Shown: positions 8,820 through 16,436 of the stretch, in pieces
How positions within the stretch are numbered: position 1 is the stretch's first letter
Layout of the letters: each line of letters starts with the position of its first letter
DNA from: Christiangramia fulva
GTDB taxonomy: Bacteria; Bacteroidota; Bacteroidia; Flavobacteriales; Flavobacteriaceae
Length of the DNA: 64,000 nt
Assembly (NCBI RefSeq): GCF_003024155.1
Contig: NZ_CP028136.1
Span: 1,116,001 to 1,180,000, forward strand
Direction: 5' to 3'
The notes under the pieces: model-generated
Told to the model about the DNA's origin: nothing
Databases searched by the model: none
What the model saw: the letters and a program-made list of their open reading frames with translations, nothing else
Made by a program: the position numbers and the translations under genes

Positions 8820-9551
8820 TTATTGAATTTTATTCTGCAGGGCATAATAAGCTCTTTTCGAGGCTTTCTCTTCCGCTTTTTTCTTCGAAGTAGCGCGTGC
8901 TTTCGCAACTACACGTTTATCGATTCGCAGTTTTACTGCAAAATGTTTGAGTTCATCATTTCCTGTATCTTCATATACTTCATAATCGAACTCTTTTTTC
9001 TCCTTCTGGCACCATTCTATAAGGAGGCTTTTATAGCTGATCACTTTTCCTTCCAGTTGTTCAATATCTACATAAGGATCTATTACACGGTCATAAATAA
9101 ACCTTCGGCAGTATTTGTAGCCACGGTCGAGATAAATGGCGCCCACCAAAGCCTCGAAAAGGTTCCCATGAATATTAACCCCAAACTGATCTTTGGCGAT
9201 ATTGGTTTCAATATGGTCGATCAATCCGAGATCCTTTCCCAGTTCGTTAAGGTGTTTCCGACTTACCACCTTTGACCTCATTTTTGTAAGATAGCCTTCA
9301 TTTCCTCCAGGAACCGCCTTAAATAAATGGGACGCAACCACTGCACTTAGCATTGCATCTCCCAAAAATTCCATTCTTTCAAAATTAATGGCATTTCCCT
9401 CTTCATCTTTTCGATTAAGAGAACGATGAGTGAAGGCTCTTTTATAATGTGCAATGTTTTTTGGTTTGAACCCGAGGATCTGGGTGACCACATTAAAAAA
9501 ATTCCCGCCTTTAGAAGAGCGGGAATTTAATATGTTGCGAATAACACTCAT
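8820..9551 (-). CDS. rnc: Ribonuclease III
   Basis: 243 residues. Cleaves double-stranded RNA in rRNA and mRNA processing. The signature ERMEFLGDAMLSAVV contains the metal-binding Glu/Asp; a second acidic cluster is in NLFEALVGAIYLD. A C-terminal dsRNA-binding domain (SYKSLLIEWCQKEKK to KKKAEEKASKRAYYAL) follows. The frame is open upstream to 9605, inside fabF, but the ATG at 9551 (MSVIRNILNS) sits 7 bases after the fabF stop and is the natural start. Third gene of acpP-fabF-rnc, a classic bacterial linkage. Confidence 0.95.
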   Translation of the reverse strand: MSVIRNILNSRSSKGGNFFNVVTQILGFKPKNIAHYKRAFTHRSLNRKDEEGNAINFERMEFLGDAMLSAVVASHLFKAVPGGNEGYLTKMRSKVVSRKHLNELGKDLGLIDHIETNIAKDQFGVNIHGNLFEALVGAIYLDRGYKYCRRFIYDRVIDPYVDIEQLEGKVISYKSLLIEWCQKEKKEFDYEVYEDTGNDELKHFAVKLRIDKRVVAKARATSKKKAEEKASKRAYYALQNKIQ

Positions 9552-9558
9552 AAAAAGA

Positions 9559-10812
9559 TTATTCGTCGAATTTTTTAAATACAACACAGGCATTATGACC
9601 TCCAAAACCGAATGTATTGCTCATCGCAATTTTTACATCCCTCTTCTGCGCTTTATTTAGCGTAAGATTTAGTTCCGGATCTATATTCTCATCAACATGC
9701 TCGTGATTAATGGTAGGAGGAACAATTCCCCGCCTTATGGAAAGGATAGCGGCAATCGCTTCAATGGCTCCTGCTGCTCCCAGTAAATGCCCGGTCATGG
9801 ATTTAGTGGAATTAATATTAATGTGTTTGGCATGTTCCCCGAAAACTTTTGAAATCGCCTTCAATTCAGCGACATCTCCCAATGGAGTAGAGGTTCCATG
9901 CGTATTAATCGCATCAATATCTTCCGGTTTCAATCCGGCATTTCGAAGACAATTCTTCATCACCGCAACCACACCGTCTCCTTCGGGATGTGGCGCTGTC
10001 ATATGGTAGGCATCAGATGATAATCCTCCTCCCAGCAATTCAGCATATATTTTCGCGCCTCTGGCTTTGGCATGCTCGTACTCTTCAAGAATAAGGGCGC
10101 CTCCGCCTTCCCCCAGCACAAACCCATCGCGGGTGGCATCGAAAGGTCTTGATGCAGTTGCCGGACTTTCATTCCTGGTGGAAAGGGCATGCATTGCATT
10201 AAAACCTCCCATTCCCGCCTGGGTCACAGCCGCCTCTGATCCGCCGGAAACAATGACGTCGCTGTATCCCAAACGAATATTGTTCAGGGCGTCTATCATC
10301 GCATTGGCTGAAGAAGCACATGCAGAAACCGTGGTATAATTCGCTCCCATGAACCCGTGACGAATCGAAATGTTGCCAGGGGCAATATCAGCGATCATTT
10401 TAGGAATGAAAAACGGATTAAATCTTGGAGAACCATCCCCTTGCGCAAAATTGATCACTTCGTCCTGGAAAGTTTCCAGACCACCTATTCCGGCACCCCA
10501 GATCACTCCTACACGGTATTTATCGACTGTATTTAGATCTATCCCAGAATCTTTTATAGCTTCATCTGAAGATACAATAGCATACTGAGCAAACCTATCA
10601 AGCCTTCTTACTTCCTTGCGGTCAAAGTAGTCAAGAGGATCGAAATTTTTGAGTTCACAAGCGAATTTAGTCTTGAACTTTTCGGCATCAAAATAAGTGA
10701 TAGGAGCACTACCACTTTTTCCATTTACCAGTCCCTCCCAATATTCTTCAAGATTATTACCAATTGGGGTTAAGGCTCCAAGGCCTGTAACTACAACTCG
10801 CTTTAACTCCAT
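9559..10812 (-). CDS. fabF: Beta-ketoacyl-ACP synthase II
   Basis: 417 residues. Elongates acyl-ACP by condensation with malonyl-ACP. The Cys-His-His triad is visible: VSACASSANA (nucleophile Cys near residue 165), INTHGTSTPLGD and TKSMTGHLLGAAGA, the last also holding the conserved Lys. Start RVVVTGLGALTPIGN is typical. It lies 16 bases downstream of acpP, its carrier substrate, and 7 bases upstream of rnc. Confidence 0.97.
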   Translation of the reverse strand: MELKRVVVTGLGALTPIGNNLEEYWEGLVNGKSGSAPITYFDAEKFKTKFACELKNFDPLDYFDRKEVRRLDRFAQYAIVSSDEAIKDSGIDLNTVDKYRVGVIWGAGIGGLETFQDEVINFAQGDGSPRFNPFFIPKMIADIAPGNISIRHGFMGANYTTVSACASSANAMIDALNNIRLGYSDVIVSGGSEAAVTQAGMGGFNAMHALSTRNESPATASRPFDATRDGFVLGEGGGALILEEYEHAKARGAKIYAELLGGGLSSDAYHMTAPHPEGDGVVAVMKNCLRNAGLKPEDIDAINTHGTSTPLGDVAELKAISKVFGEHAKHININSTKSMTGHLLGAAGAIEAIAAILSIRRGIVPPTINHEHVDENIDPELNLTLNKAQKRDVKIAMSNTFGFGGHNACVVFKKFDE

Positions 10813-10828
10813 ATGGTGTTTTTAATTT

Positions 10829-11065
10829 TTATTTTTTTGCGTCTTCGATATATGAAATTGCCTGACCAACAGTAGCAATGTTTTCAGCCTGATCGTCTGG
10901 GATCTGGATATCAAATTCCTTTTCAAACTCCATGATCAATTCTACTGTGTCTAGTGAATCAGCACCCAAGTCGTTGGTGAAGCTGGCTTCATTTACAACT
11001 TCGTTCTCGTCAACTCCTAATTTGTCAACGATGATAGCTTTTACTCTTGATGCAATGTCTGACAT
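10829..11065 (-). CDS. acpP: Acyl carrier protein
   Basis: 78 residues, strongly acidic. Ser37 in the [10 protein letters not shown] motif receives the 4'-phosphopantetheine arm that carries growing acyl chains. Length and sequence are those of the housekeeping type II fatty acid synthase ACP. First gene of the acpP-fabF-rnc operon, with a good Bacteroidota promoter about 30 bases upstream, and divergent from purN. Confidence 0.97.
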   Translation of the reverse strand: MSDIASRVKAIIVDKLGVDENEVVNEASFTNDLGADSLDTVELIMEFEKEFDIQIPDDQAENIATVGQAISYIEDAKK

Positions 11066-11096
11066 AATTTTTTATTTTAATTTTGATTAGGTGGCA

Positions 11097-11104
11097 AAAA
11101 TAAA
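11097..11104 (-). promoter_or_regulatory. -7 promoter element for acpP-fabF-rnc
   Basis: Minus-strand TATTTTTG matches TAnnTTTG, 31 bases before the acpP ATG. Transcription would start near 11092. Confidence 0.6.
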
Positions 11105-11211
11105 AAACTTTATTTTAAAACCGATTTTTACTCAGAAAATGTGTTTGTAATTTACACAAATTCATTGAAACCGATTAATTTTACTTCCTAATAATTGTTA
11201 AGAGCCTTATT

Positions 11212-11805
11212 TTGAGTAACAAACCCCGCGACCATTTTAAGAAGATTGTGATATTTGCTTCCGGCTCTGGAACCAATGCCGAAAATATCATAAAATATTT
11301 TCAAAATTCAGATAAAGCCAGGGTAATTGCCGTTTTTTCCAATCGCCGAACGGCCGGTGCATTAAAACGCGCTTATGATCTGGACGTCAAAGCGCTTCAT
11401 TTTGATCGTGATGCCCTTTATAATTCACATGAGGTACTGAATGTCGTGAGAGACATGAAGCCCGACCTAATCGTGCTGGCAGGCTTTTTATGGCTATTGC
11501 CGAAAAAATTCCTTCAGCAGTTCGCCGGGAAAATTGTCAATATTCATCCGGCTCTACTTCCGGCATACGGTGGAAAAGGAATGTATGGTTCTAATGTACA
11601 TGAAGCAGTGATCGCCAATAAAGAAAAGGAAAGCGGCATTAGTATTCATTATGTTAATGAAGAATATGATAAAGGAGAAATCATTTTCCAGGCAACCACC
11701 CAACTAGAAAATACCGATACTCCCGATAGCCTTGCGCAGAAAATCCACCAACTCGAATACAAACATTTCCCGGAGGTAATCGAAAAAATTCTCGACGAAA
11801 AATAG
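11212..11805 (+). CDS. purN: Phosphoribosylglycinamide formyltransferase
   Basis: 197 residues. Third step of de novo purine synthesis: transfers formyl from 10-formyl-THF to GAR. The N-terminal phosphate-binding loop IFASGSGTNAENI, the formyl-transfer motif VNIHPALLPAYGGKGMYG (Asn and His) and the catalytic Asp in YDKGEIIFQ are all present. Start is TTG at 11212; no ATG exists upstream of the glycine-rich loop in frame. The last base of its TAG stop is the first base of the rnhA GTG, so the two are coupled. Confidence 0.94.
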   Translation: MSNKPRDHFKKIVIFASGSGTNAENIIKYFQNSDKARVIAVFSNRRTAGALKRAYDLDVKALHFDRDALYNSHEVLNVVRDMKPDLIVLAGFLWLLPKKFLQQFAGKIVNIHPALLPAYGGKGMYGSNVHEAVIANKEKESGISIHYVNEEYDKGEIIFQATTQLENTDTPDSLAQKIHQLEYKHFPEVIEKILDEK

Positions 11806-12269
11806 TGGAACAACCAATTGTACACATATATACCGATGGTGCCGCAAGAGGAAATCCCGGTCCCGGAGGTTACGGAATCGTGATGGAATGGGTGGGAAAA
11901 CCTTATAAAAAGGAATTTTCAAAGGGCTTCAGCCATACAACGAATAACCGTATGGAACTTTTGGCCGTTATCGAAGCATTGCGAAAACTGAAAAAACCGG
12001 GTATTCAGGCTGTGGTTTTCACCGATTCAAAATATGTAGCCGATGCAGTTTCTAAAGGATGGGTTTTCGGCTGGGAGAAAAAAAATTTCGTCAATCGCAA
12101 AAATGCTGATCTCTGGAGGGCTTTTTTAAAGGAATATCGAAATCATCAGGTGAAATTTCAGTGGATAAAGGGACATAACGAACATCCGCAGAACGAACGT
12201 TGCGATGCATTGGCGGTAGCGGCTTCAAAAAATAAAAAGCTCCTGCCCGATACAGGATATTCGGGTTAA
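11805..12269 (+). CDS. rnhA: Ribonuclease HI
   Basis: 154 residues. Degrades RNA in RNA-DNA hybrids. All four catalytic acids are visible: Asp in YTDGAARGNPGPGG, Glu in NNRMELLAVIEAL, Asp in VFTDSKYV, and Asp in NERCDALA. The basic protrusion KKNFVNRKNADLW is present. GTG start at 11805 overlaps the purN stop by one base, implying re-initiation by terminating ribosomes. The C-terminal tail after the last helix is short. Confidence 0.95.
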   Translation: MEQPIVHIYTDGAARGNPGPGGYGIVMEWVGKPYKKEFSKGFSHTTNNRMELLAVIEALRKLKKPGIQAVVFTDSKYVADAVSKGWVFGWEKKNFVNRKNADLWRAFLKEYRNHQVKFQWIKGHNEHPQNERCDALAVAASKNKKLLPDTGYSG

Positions 12270-12314
12270 GAATTACTCATTCGTTAAAGGGTTTAGCTCT
12301 TGAAAAACAAACTG

Positions 12315-12322
12315 TATATTTG
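12315..12322 (+). promoter_or_regulatory. -7 promoter element for the PfkB kinase gene
   Basis: TATATTTG, a perfect TAnnTTTG, 23 bases upstream of the ATG. An imperfect -33 (TTTA at 12292-12295) lies 19 bases further up. Confidence 0.65.
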
Positions 12323-12345
12323 CAGCATATTTTTTAAAACCAATT

Positions 12346-13269
12346 ATGAGCAAATTACTGATTGTAGGTACTGTTGCCTTTGATGCTATTGAAACTCCCT
12401 TTGGAAAAACCGATAAAATTCTTGGTGGTGCGGCCACTTATATTGGCCTTTCTGCAGCAAATTTCAATATTGACAGTGCGGTGGTCTCTATAGTTGGGGA
12501 AGATTTTCCCGATTCTTATCTTGAATTACTTAAAAAAAATAATATAAATATAGACGGTGTGGAGATAGTCAAAGGTGGGAAAACCTTTTTCTGGAGCGGC
12601 CGTTATCATAACGATTTAAATACCCGTGATACGCTTGAAACACAGCTGAACGTTCTTTCCGATTTTCAGCCTCTGGTTCCTAAAGACTATAAAAATGCCG
12701 AATATGTAATGCTGGGAAATCTGCATCCGCTTGTCCAGCTTAGCGTCCTCGACCAGATCGAAGATCCTAAACTTGTGGTGCTGGACACCATGAATTTCTG
12801 GATGGACAATACCCTGGAAGATTTAAAAAAAGTGATTGAGCGGGTAGATGTGATCACCATTAATGACGAGGAAGCCAGACAACTTTCAGGTGAACACTCT
12901 TTGGTAAAAGCAGCACGAAAAATAGAAGAAATGGGGCCTAAATATGTGGTAATAAAAAAAGGGGAGCACGGAGCATTGTTATTCCGCGGGGATCAAATTT
13001 TCTTTGCACCCGCTCTTCCGCTGGAAGAAGTTTTTGACCCAACCGGCGCCGGGGACACGTTTGCTGGAGGTTTTATAGGTTATCTTGCATATACCAATGA
13101 CGTGACCTTCGAAAATATGAAGAGCGCTATTATTTACGGTTCAAACCTTGCCTCCTTCTGTGTGGAAAAATTCGGTACCGAGCGTATGCAGAAACTTGAC
13201 AGAAAACAGGTGAATGAAAGGCTGGCCGAGTTCAGGAAGTTAACGCAGTATCAAACACATATAGATTAA
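12346..13269 (+). CDS. PfkB-family carbohydrate or nucleoside kinase
   Basis: 307 residues, ribokinase fold. ATP-dependent phosphorylation of a sugar or nucleoside. N-terminal LGGAATYIGLSAANF is the first PfkB signature region; the C-terminal signature DPTGAGDTFAGGFIGYL near residues 230-246 holds the anion hole and catalytic base Asp. The substrate cannot be named. It is monocistronic, with its own promoter and terminator, and precedes the PurF-like gene, so a nucleotide-related substrate is possible but unproven. Confidence 0.9.
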   Translation: MSKLLIVGTVAFDAIETPFGKTDKILGGAATYIGLSAANFNIDSAVVSIVGEDFPDSYLELLKKNNINIDGVEIVKGGKTFFWSGRYHNDLNTRDTLETQLNVLSDFQPLVPKDYKNAEYVMLGNLHPLVQLSVLDQIEDPKLVVLDTMNFWMDNTLEDLKKVIERVDVITINDEEARQLSGEHSLVKAARKIEEMGPKYVVIKKGEHGALLFRGDQIFFAPALPLEEVFDPTGAGDTFAGGFIGYLAYTNDVTFENMKSAIIYGSNLASFCVEKFGTERMQKLDRKQVNERLAEFRKLTQYQTHID

Positions 13270-13277
13270 AATTTATT

Positions 13278-13302
13278 GCCCTGTAATTACGGGGCTTTTT
13301 TT
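13278..13302 (+). terminator. Terminator after the PfkB kinase gene
   Basis: GCCCTGT, loop AATT, ACGGGGC (one G-T pair) followed by seven T, 8 bases after the stop. Confidence 0.85.
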
Positions 13303-13342
13303 GTGACCAATATTATAAATTCCCAAAAAGGAACCCACTACA

Positions 13343-15241
13343 ATGAGCGATGCTTTAAAACACGAATGCGGAATTGCCCTTATCAGACTTCTTAAACCTC
13401 TGGATTTTTATAAAGAGAAATACGGAAGCGCGTTTTACGGGGTCAATAAGATGTACCTAATGATGGAAAAACAGCACAACCGGGGTCAGGATGGTGCGGG
13501 TTTTGCCAGCATCAAACTTAATACAGTTCCTGGTGAACGGTATATCAGCAGGATTCGCTCGAATCAGGCGCAACCTATTCAGGATATTTTTGAGCAGATC
13601 AATCAGCGGGTTAATGATGAGATCAAAGAACATCCTGAATATGCCGATAATACAGAACTTCAGAAAAAGAATATTCCCTATCTCGGCGAGGTGCTTTTGG
13701 GTCATGTACGCTACGGCACCTTCGGAAAGAATAGTATCGAAAGCGTGCATCCTTTTCTAAGACAAAATAACTGGATGCACCGGAACCTTATCGTTGCCGG
13801 TAATTTCAACATGACCAATGTTAACAGGTTGTTCAATAATTTGGTAGAACTTGGCCAGCATCCAAAGGAAAGAGCGGATACTGTCACGGTAATGGAGAAA
13901 ATCGGACATTTTCTTGACGATGAAGTTCGCAAGCTCTACAAAAAACTGAAAAAGGAAGGATATTCCAAGGTCCAGGCTTCGCCAATAATTGCTGAAAAAT
14001 TAAATGTTGCCAAAATACTTCGGAAATCATCAAAGATCTGGGACGGCGGTTATGCAATGGCCGGTTTAATGGGCCATGGTGATTCTTTTGTCCTGCGCGA
14101 TCCTGCAGGAATAAGGCCCGCCTATTATTATAAAGATGATGAAGTGGTGGTGGTAGCTTCAGAAAGGCCTGTGATCCAAACTGTGTTCAATGTTCCTTTT
14201 GAAGCCGTGACCGAATTAGATCCGGGACATGCTATCATCACGAAAAAAAATGGTGATACCTCTATTAAAAAGATCATTGAGCCGCTGGAAAGAAAAGCCT
14301 GTTCTTTTGAGCGAATTTATTTTTCACGCGGAAGCGATGCTGAAATTTACCAGGAAAGAAAAAATCTGGGAAGGTTTCTAATGCCCGAGGTGTTAAAGAG
14401 CATCAAGCACGATACAGTGAAGACGGTTTTCTCATTTATACCCAATACAGCTGAAACTTCTTTTTACGGAATGGTCGAAGCCGCTCAGGATGAGCTTAAT
14501 AAACAAAAAAATGAAGCGATCCTTGCTGAAAAGGATAGCCTTACTGATGAACGCCTGAAGGAAATTTTATCTTACCGGCTTCGTACCGAAAAAATCGCCA
14601 TAAAAGACGTAAAACTGCGAACTTTCATCACAGAAGATAGCAGCCGCGATGATCTCGTGGCGCATGTATATGATGTAACATACGGAGTTGTAAAGCCCGA
14701 TGACAATCTTGTGATCATTGATGACAGTATCGTTCGTGGGACTACTCTTAAAAAGAGTATCATCAAAATGATGGATCGACTTAATCCGAAAAAGATAGTG
14801 GTTGTTTCTTCGGCTCCACAAATTCGATATCCCGATTGTTACGGAATCGATATGGCAAGGCTGGAAGACCTCGTTGCTTTTCGGGCTGCTCTTGAACTTC
14901 ATAAAGAAGAAGGATCTTATGATATAGTAGAAAAAGTTTATGAGAAATGTAAGAAGCAGGTGGACCTTGATGATAGTGATGTTCAGAATTTTGTGAAAGA
15001 AATTTATGAGCCCTATACCGATGAACAAATATCTGATAAAATAGCTGCTTTACTCAGTGAGGACTCGGTAAAGGCTGAAGTAAAGGTGATCTACCAAAGT
15101 GTTGAGAATTTGCATAAAGCCTGCCCTAAAAATCTGGGTGACTGGTATTTTACAGGAGATTATCCTACTCCGGGAGGAAATCGCGTGGTAAACCGTGCTT
15201 TTATGAATTTCTATGAGGGTAAAAAGGACCGCGCCTATTAA
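13343..15241 (+). CDS. PurF-like amidophosphoribosyltransferase, long Bacteroidota form
   Basis: 632 residues, longer than classical PurF (about 470-510). N-terminal class II glutamine amidotransferase domain: Cys9 in HECGIALI is the likely N-terminal nucleophile after removal of an eight-residue leader, followed by NRGQDGAGFAS and GHVRYGTFG. The C-terminal phosphoribosyltransferase domain has the PRPP loop VIIDDSIVRGTTLKKS. Extra sequence lies in the middle and at the C-terminus. It should make phosphoribosylamine from PRPP and glutamine, but may be a diverged paralogue beside a standard purF elsewhere. Starts 41 bases after the kinase terminator. Confidence 0.85.
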   Translation: MSDALKHECGIALIRLLKPLDFYKEKYGSAFYGVNKMYLMMEKQHNRGQDGAGFASIKLNTVPGERYISRIRSNQAQPIQDIFEQINQRVNDEIKEHPEYADNTELQKKNIPYLGEVLLGHVRYGTFGKNSIESVHPFLRQNNWMHRNLIVAGNFNMTNVNRLFNNLVELGQHPKERADTVTVMEKIGHFLDDEVRKLYKKLKKEGYSKVQASPIIAEKLNVAKILRKSSKIWDGGYAMAGLMGHGDSFVLRDPAGIRPAYYYKDDEVVVVASERPVIQTVFNVPFEAVTELDPGHAIITKKNGDTSIKKIIEPLERKACSFERIYFSRGSDAEIYQERKNLGRFLMPEVLKSIKHDTVKTVFSFIPNTAETSFYGMVEAAQDELNKQKNEAILAEKDSLTDERLKEILSYRLRTEKIAIKDVKLRTFITEDSSRDDLVAHVYDVTYGVVKPDDNLVIIDDSIVRGTTLKKSIIKMMDRLNPKKIVVVSSAPQIRYPDCYGIDMARLEDLVAFRAALELHKEEGSYDIVEKVYEKCKKQVDLDDSDVQNFVKEIYEPYTDEQISDKIAALLSEDSVKAEVKVIYQSVENLHKACPKNLGDWYFTGDYPTPGGNRVVNRAFMNFYEGKKDRAY

Positions 15242-15284
15242 TTCATGTTTTTCATCTATTAATTAGGTAGTTTATCTAAAAATC

Positions 15285-15315
15285 TTTGCGTGTAGGTTTT
15301 TTCTATCTACATTAG
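15285..15315 (+). promoter_or_regulatory. Promoter of small-RNA-like unit A
   Basis: TTTG (15285-15288) and TACATTAG (15308-15315) are separated by 19 bases, the canonical -33/-7 spacing of Bacteroidota promoters; one base of the -7 box differs from TAnnTTTG. Confidence 0.5.
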
Positions 15316-15320
15316 TATTG

Positions 15321-15394
15321 CCATAACATAAGTAGGTTAAGTTCATGGTAGATTTGGGGCAAAAAAAGGTGGAATCATATTCCGCCTTTTTTTA
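15321..15394 (+). ncRNA. Candidate small RNA, copy A of a tandem pair
   Basis: A roughly 75-base unit beginning CCATAACATAAG, ending in an intrinsic terminator GGTGGAAT-CAT-ATTCCGCC with a T7 tail. Nearly identical to copy B 200 bases downstream over the whole unit, while the sequences between and before them differ. The 5' part can pair CCAT with ATGG around an AAGTAGGTTAAGTT segment. A promoter-like pair lies just upstream. No known RNA family is recognised. A 19-codon ORF crosses the unit but runs through the terminator and is not a convincing gene. Confidence 0.55.
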
Positions 15395-15506
15395 TTTTCC
15401 GTAGAAGGAAATCTGGTTTTATTTTATTCCAAAAACAGATAATCAACCGTTTAACTAATTTTCGAGCCTTTCATCTAAAAATTCATTATCCTAAGATCTT
15501 TCTTTC

Positions 15507-15514
15507 TATCTTTA
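15507..15514 (+). promoter_or_regulatory. -7 promoter element of small-RNA-like unit B
   Basis: TATCTTTA, one mismatch from TAnnTTTG, at the same distance (about 6 bases) from the conserved CCATA start as in copy A. The -33 is not clear. Confidence 0.45.
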
Positions 15515-15519
15515 TAAGA

Positions 15520-15593
15520 CCATAGCATAAGTAGGTTAAGTTCATGGTAGATTTGGGGCAAAAAAAGGTGGAATCACATTCCACCTTTTTTTA
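15520..15593 (+). ncRNA. Candidate small RNA, copy B of a tandem pair
   Basis: Second copy of the unit, starting CCATAGCATAAG and ending in terminator GGTGGAAT-CAC-ATTCCACC plus T7. Differences from copy A are one base near the start, one in the terminator loop, and one in the stem that changes a G-U pair to A-U, so structure is kept. This pattern, with unrelated flanks, points to selection on a transcript rather than a recent block duplication. Lies upstream of the convergent sodB terminator. Confidence 0.55.
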
Positions 15594-15613
15594 TTGTTTT
15601 AAATTCAGCCAAA

Positions 15614-15640
15614 TAAAAAACCCCGCAATCGGCGGGGCTT
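15614..15640 (-). terminator. Terminator of sodB
   Basis: On the minus strand AGCCCCGC, loop CGATT, GCGGGGTT followed by TTTT, 22 bases past the sodB stop. Confidence 0.85.
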
Positions 15641-15661
15641 TCCATATCAAGAAATTAAAAA

Positions 15662-16270
15662 TTATTTCGCTTTAGCATATCTGCTGGAAACTTCTTTCCA
15701 GTTTATAACATTAAAAAATGCATCTATATACTCAGGACGTTTATTTTGATAATGTAGATAATATGCATGTTCCCAAACATCCAGTCCGAGGATAGGAGTA
15801 CCGCCGCAACCAACTTCAGGCATAATCGGGTTATCCTGGTTTGGAGTGGAACAAATATCTAATTTTCCTCCTTTATGAACACAAAGCCAGGCCCATCCGG
15901 AACCAAATTGTCCTGCAGCAGCTTTAGAAAATTCATCTTTGAATGCCTCAAAAGAACCAAATTCTTTATCTATAGCTTCAGCAAGTTCACCTTCCGGTTT
16001 TCCACCGCCATTAGGAGACATTATTTCCCAAAAAAGACTGTGGTTATAATATCCACCCCCATTATTACGAACGGCGCTGTTAGACATATCAAGATTGTGT
16101 AAAATATTCTCGATATTTTTTCCATCCATATCTGTACCTTCGATAGCTGCATTTAGCTTTTTAGTGTAACCACCGTGGTGCTTATCATGGTGAATTTCCA
16201 TGGTTCTGGCATCGATATGTGGCTCTAGTGCGTCAAACGCATATTTTAATTTCGGTAACTCAAAAGACAT
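15662..16270 (-). CDS. sodB: Superoxide dismutase (Fe/Mn family)
   Basis: 202 residues. Converts superoxide to peroxide and oxygen. Metal ligands visible: His27 in [12 protein letters not shown], His in [15 protein letters not shown], and [18 protein letters not shown] with Asp and His. No signal peptide, so cytoplasmic. The metal (Fe, Mn or cambialistic) cannot be fixed from sequence alone; sodB is used by analogy with flavobacterial enzymes. Monocistronic, with promoter TAACTTTG at 16310-16317 and its own terminator. Confidence 0.93.
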   Translation of the reverse strand: MSFELPKLKYAFDALEPHIDARTMEIHHDKHHGGYTKKLNAAIEGTDMDGKNIENILHNLDMSNSAVRNNGGGYYNHSLFWEIMSPNGGGKPEGELAEAIDKEFGSFEAFKDEFSKAAAGQFGSGWAWLCVHKGGKLDICSTPNQDNPIMPEVGCGGTPILGLDVWEHAYYLHYQNKRPEYIDAFFNVINWKEVSSRYAKAK

Positions 16271-16309
16271 AATATTCTATATTTTTAATGATTAGTACTT
16301 AAACTCTAT

Positions 16310-16317
16310 CAAAGTTA
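16310..16317 (-). promoter_or_regulatory. -7 promoter element for sodB
   Basis: Minus-strand TAACTTTG, 39 bases upstream of the sodB ATG. Confidence 0.6.
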
Positions 16318-16436
16318 GACATTCAGGTCTTTCCTGTAAACTATTTAGTGTTATAAAATCCTTAAAAGACAGGGGATTTCCGGTTCCATTTTAATTAAAT
16401 TGCAAAAAAAGAAATAAGCAGCAAAATTCAGCATTT

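Noticed and set aside
15345..15405. Short peptides read through the two small-RNA units
   Set aside because: The frames run through the terminator stems and end differently in the two copies, so coding is not conserved.
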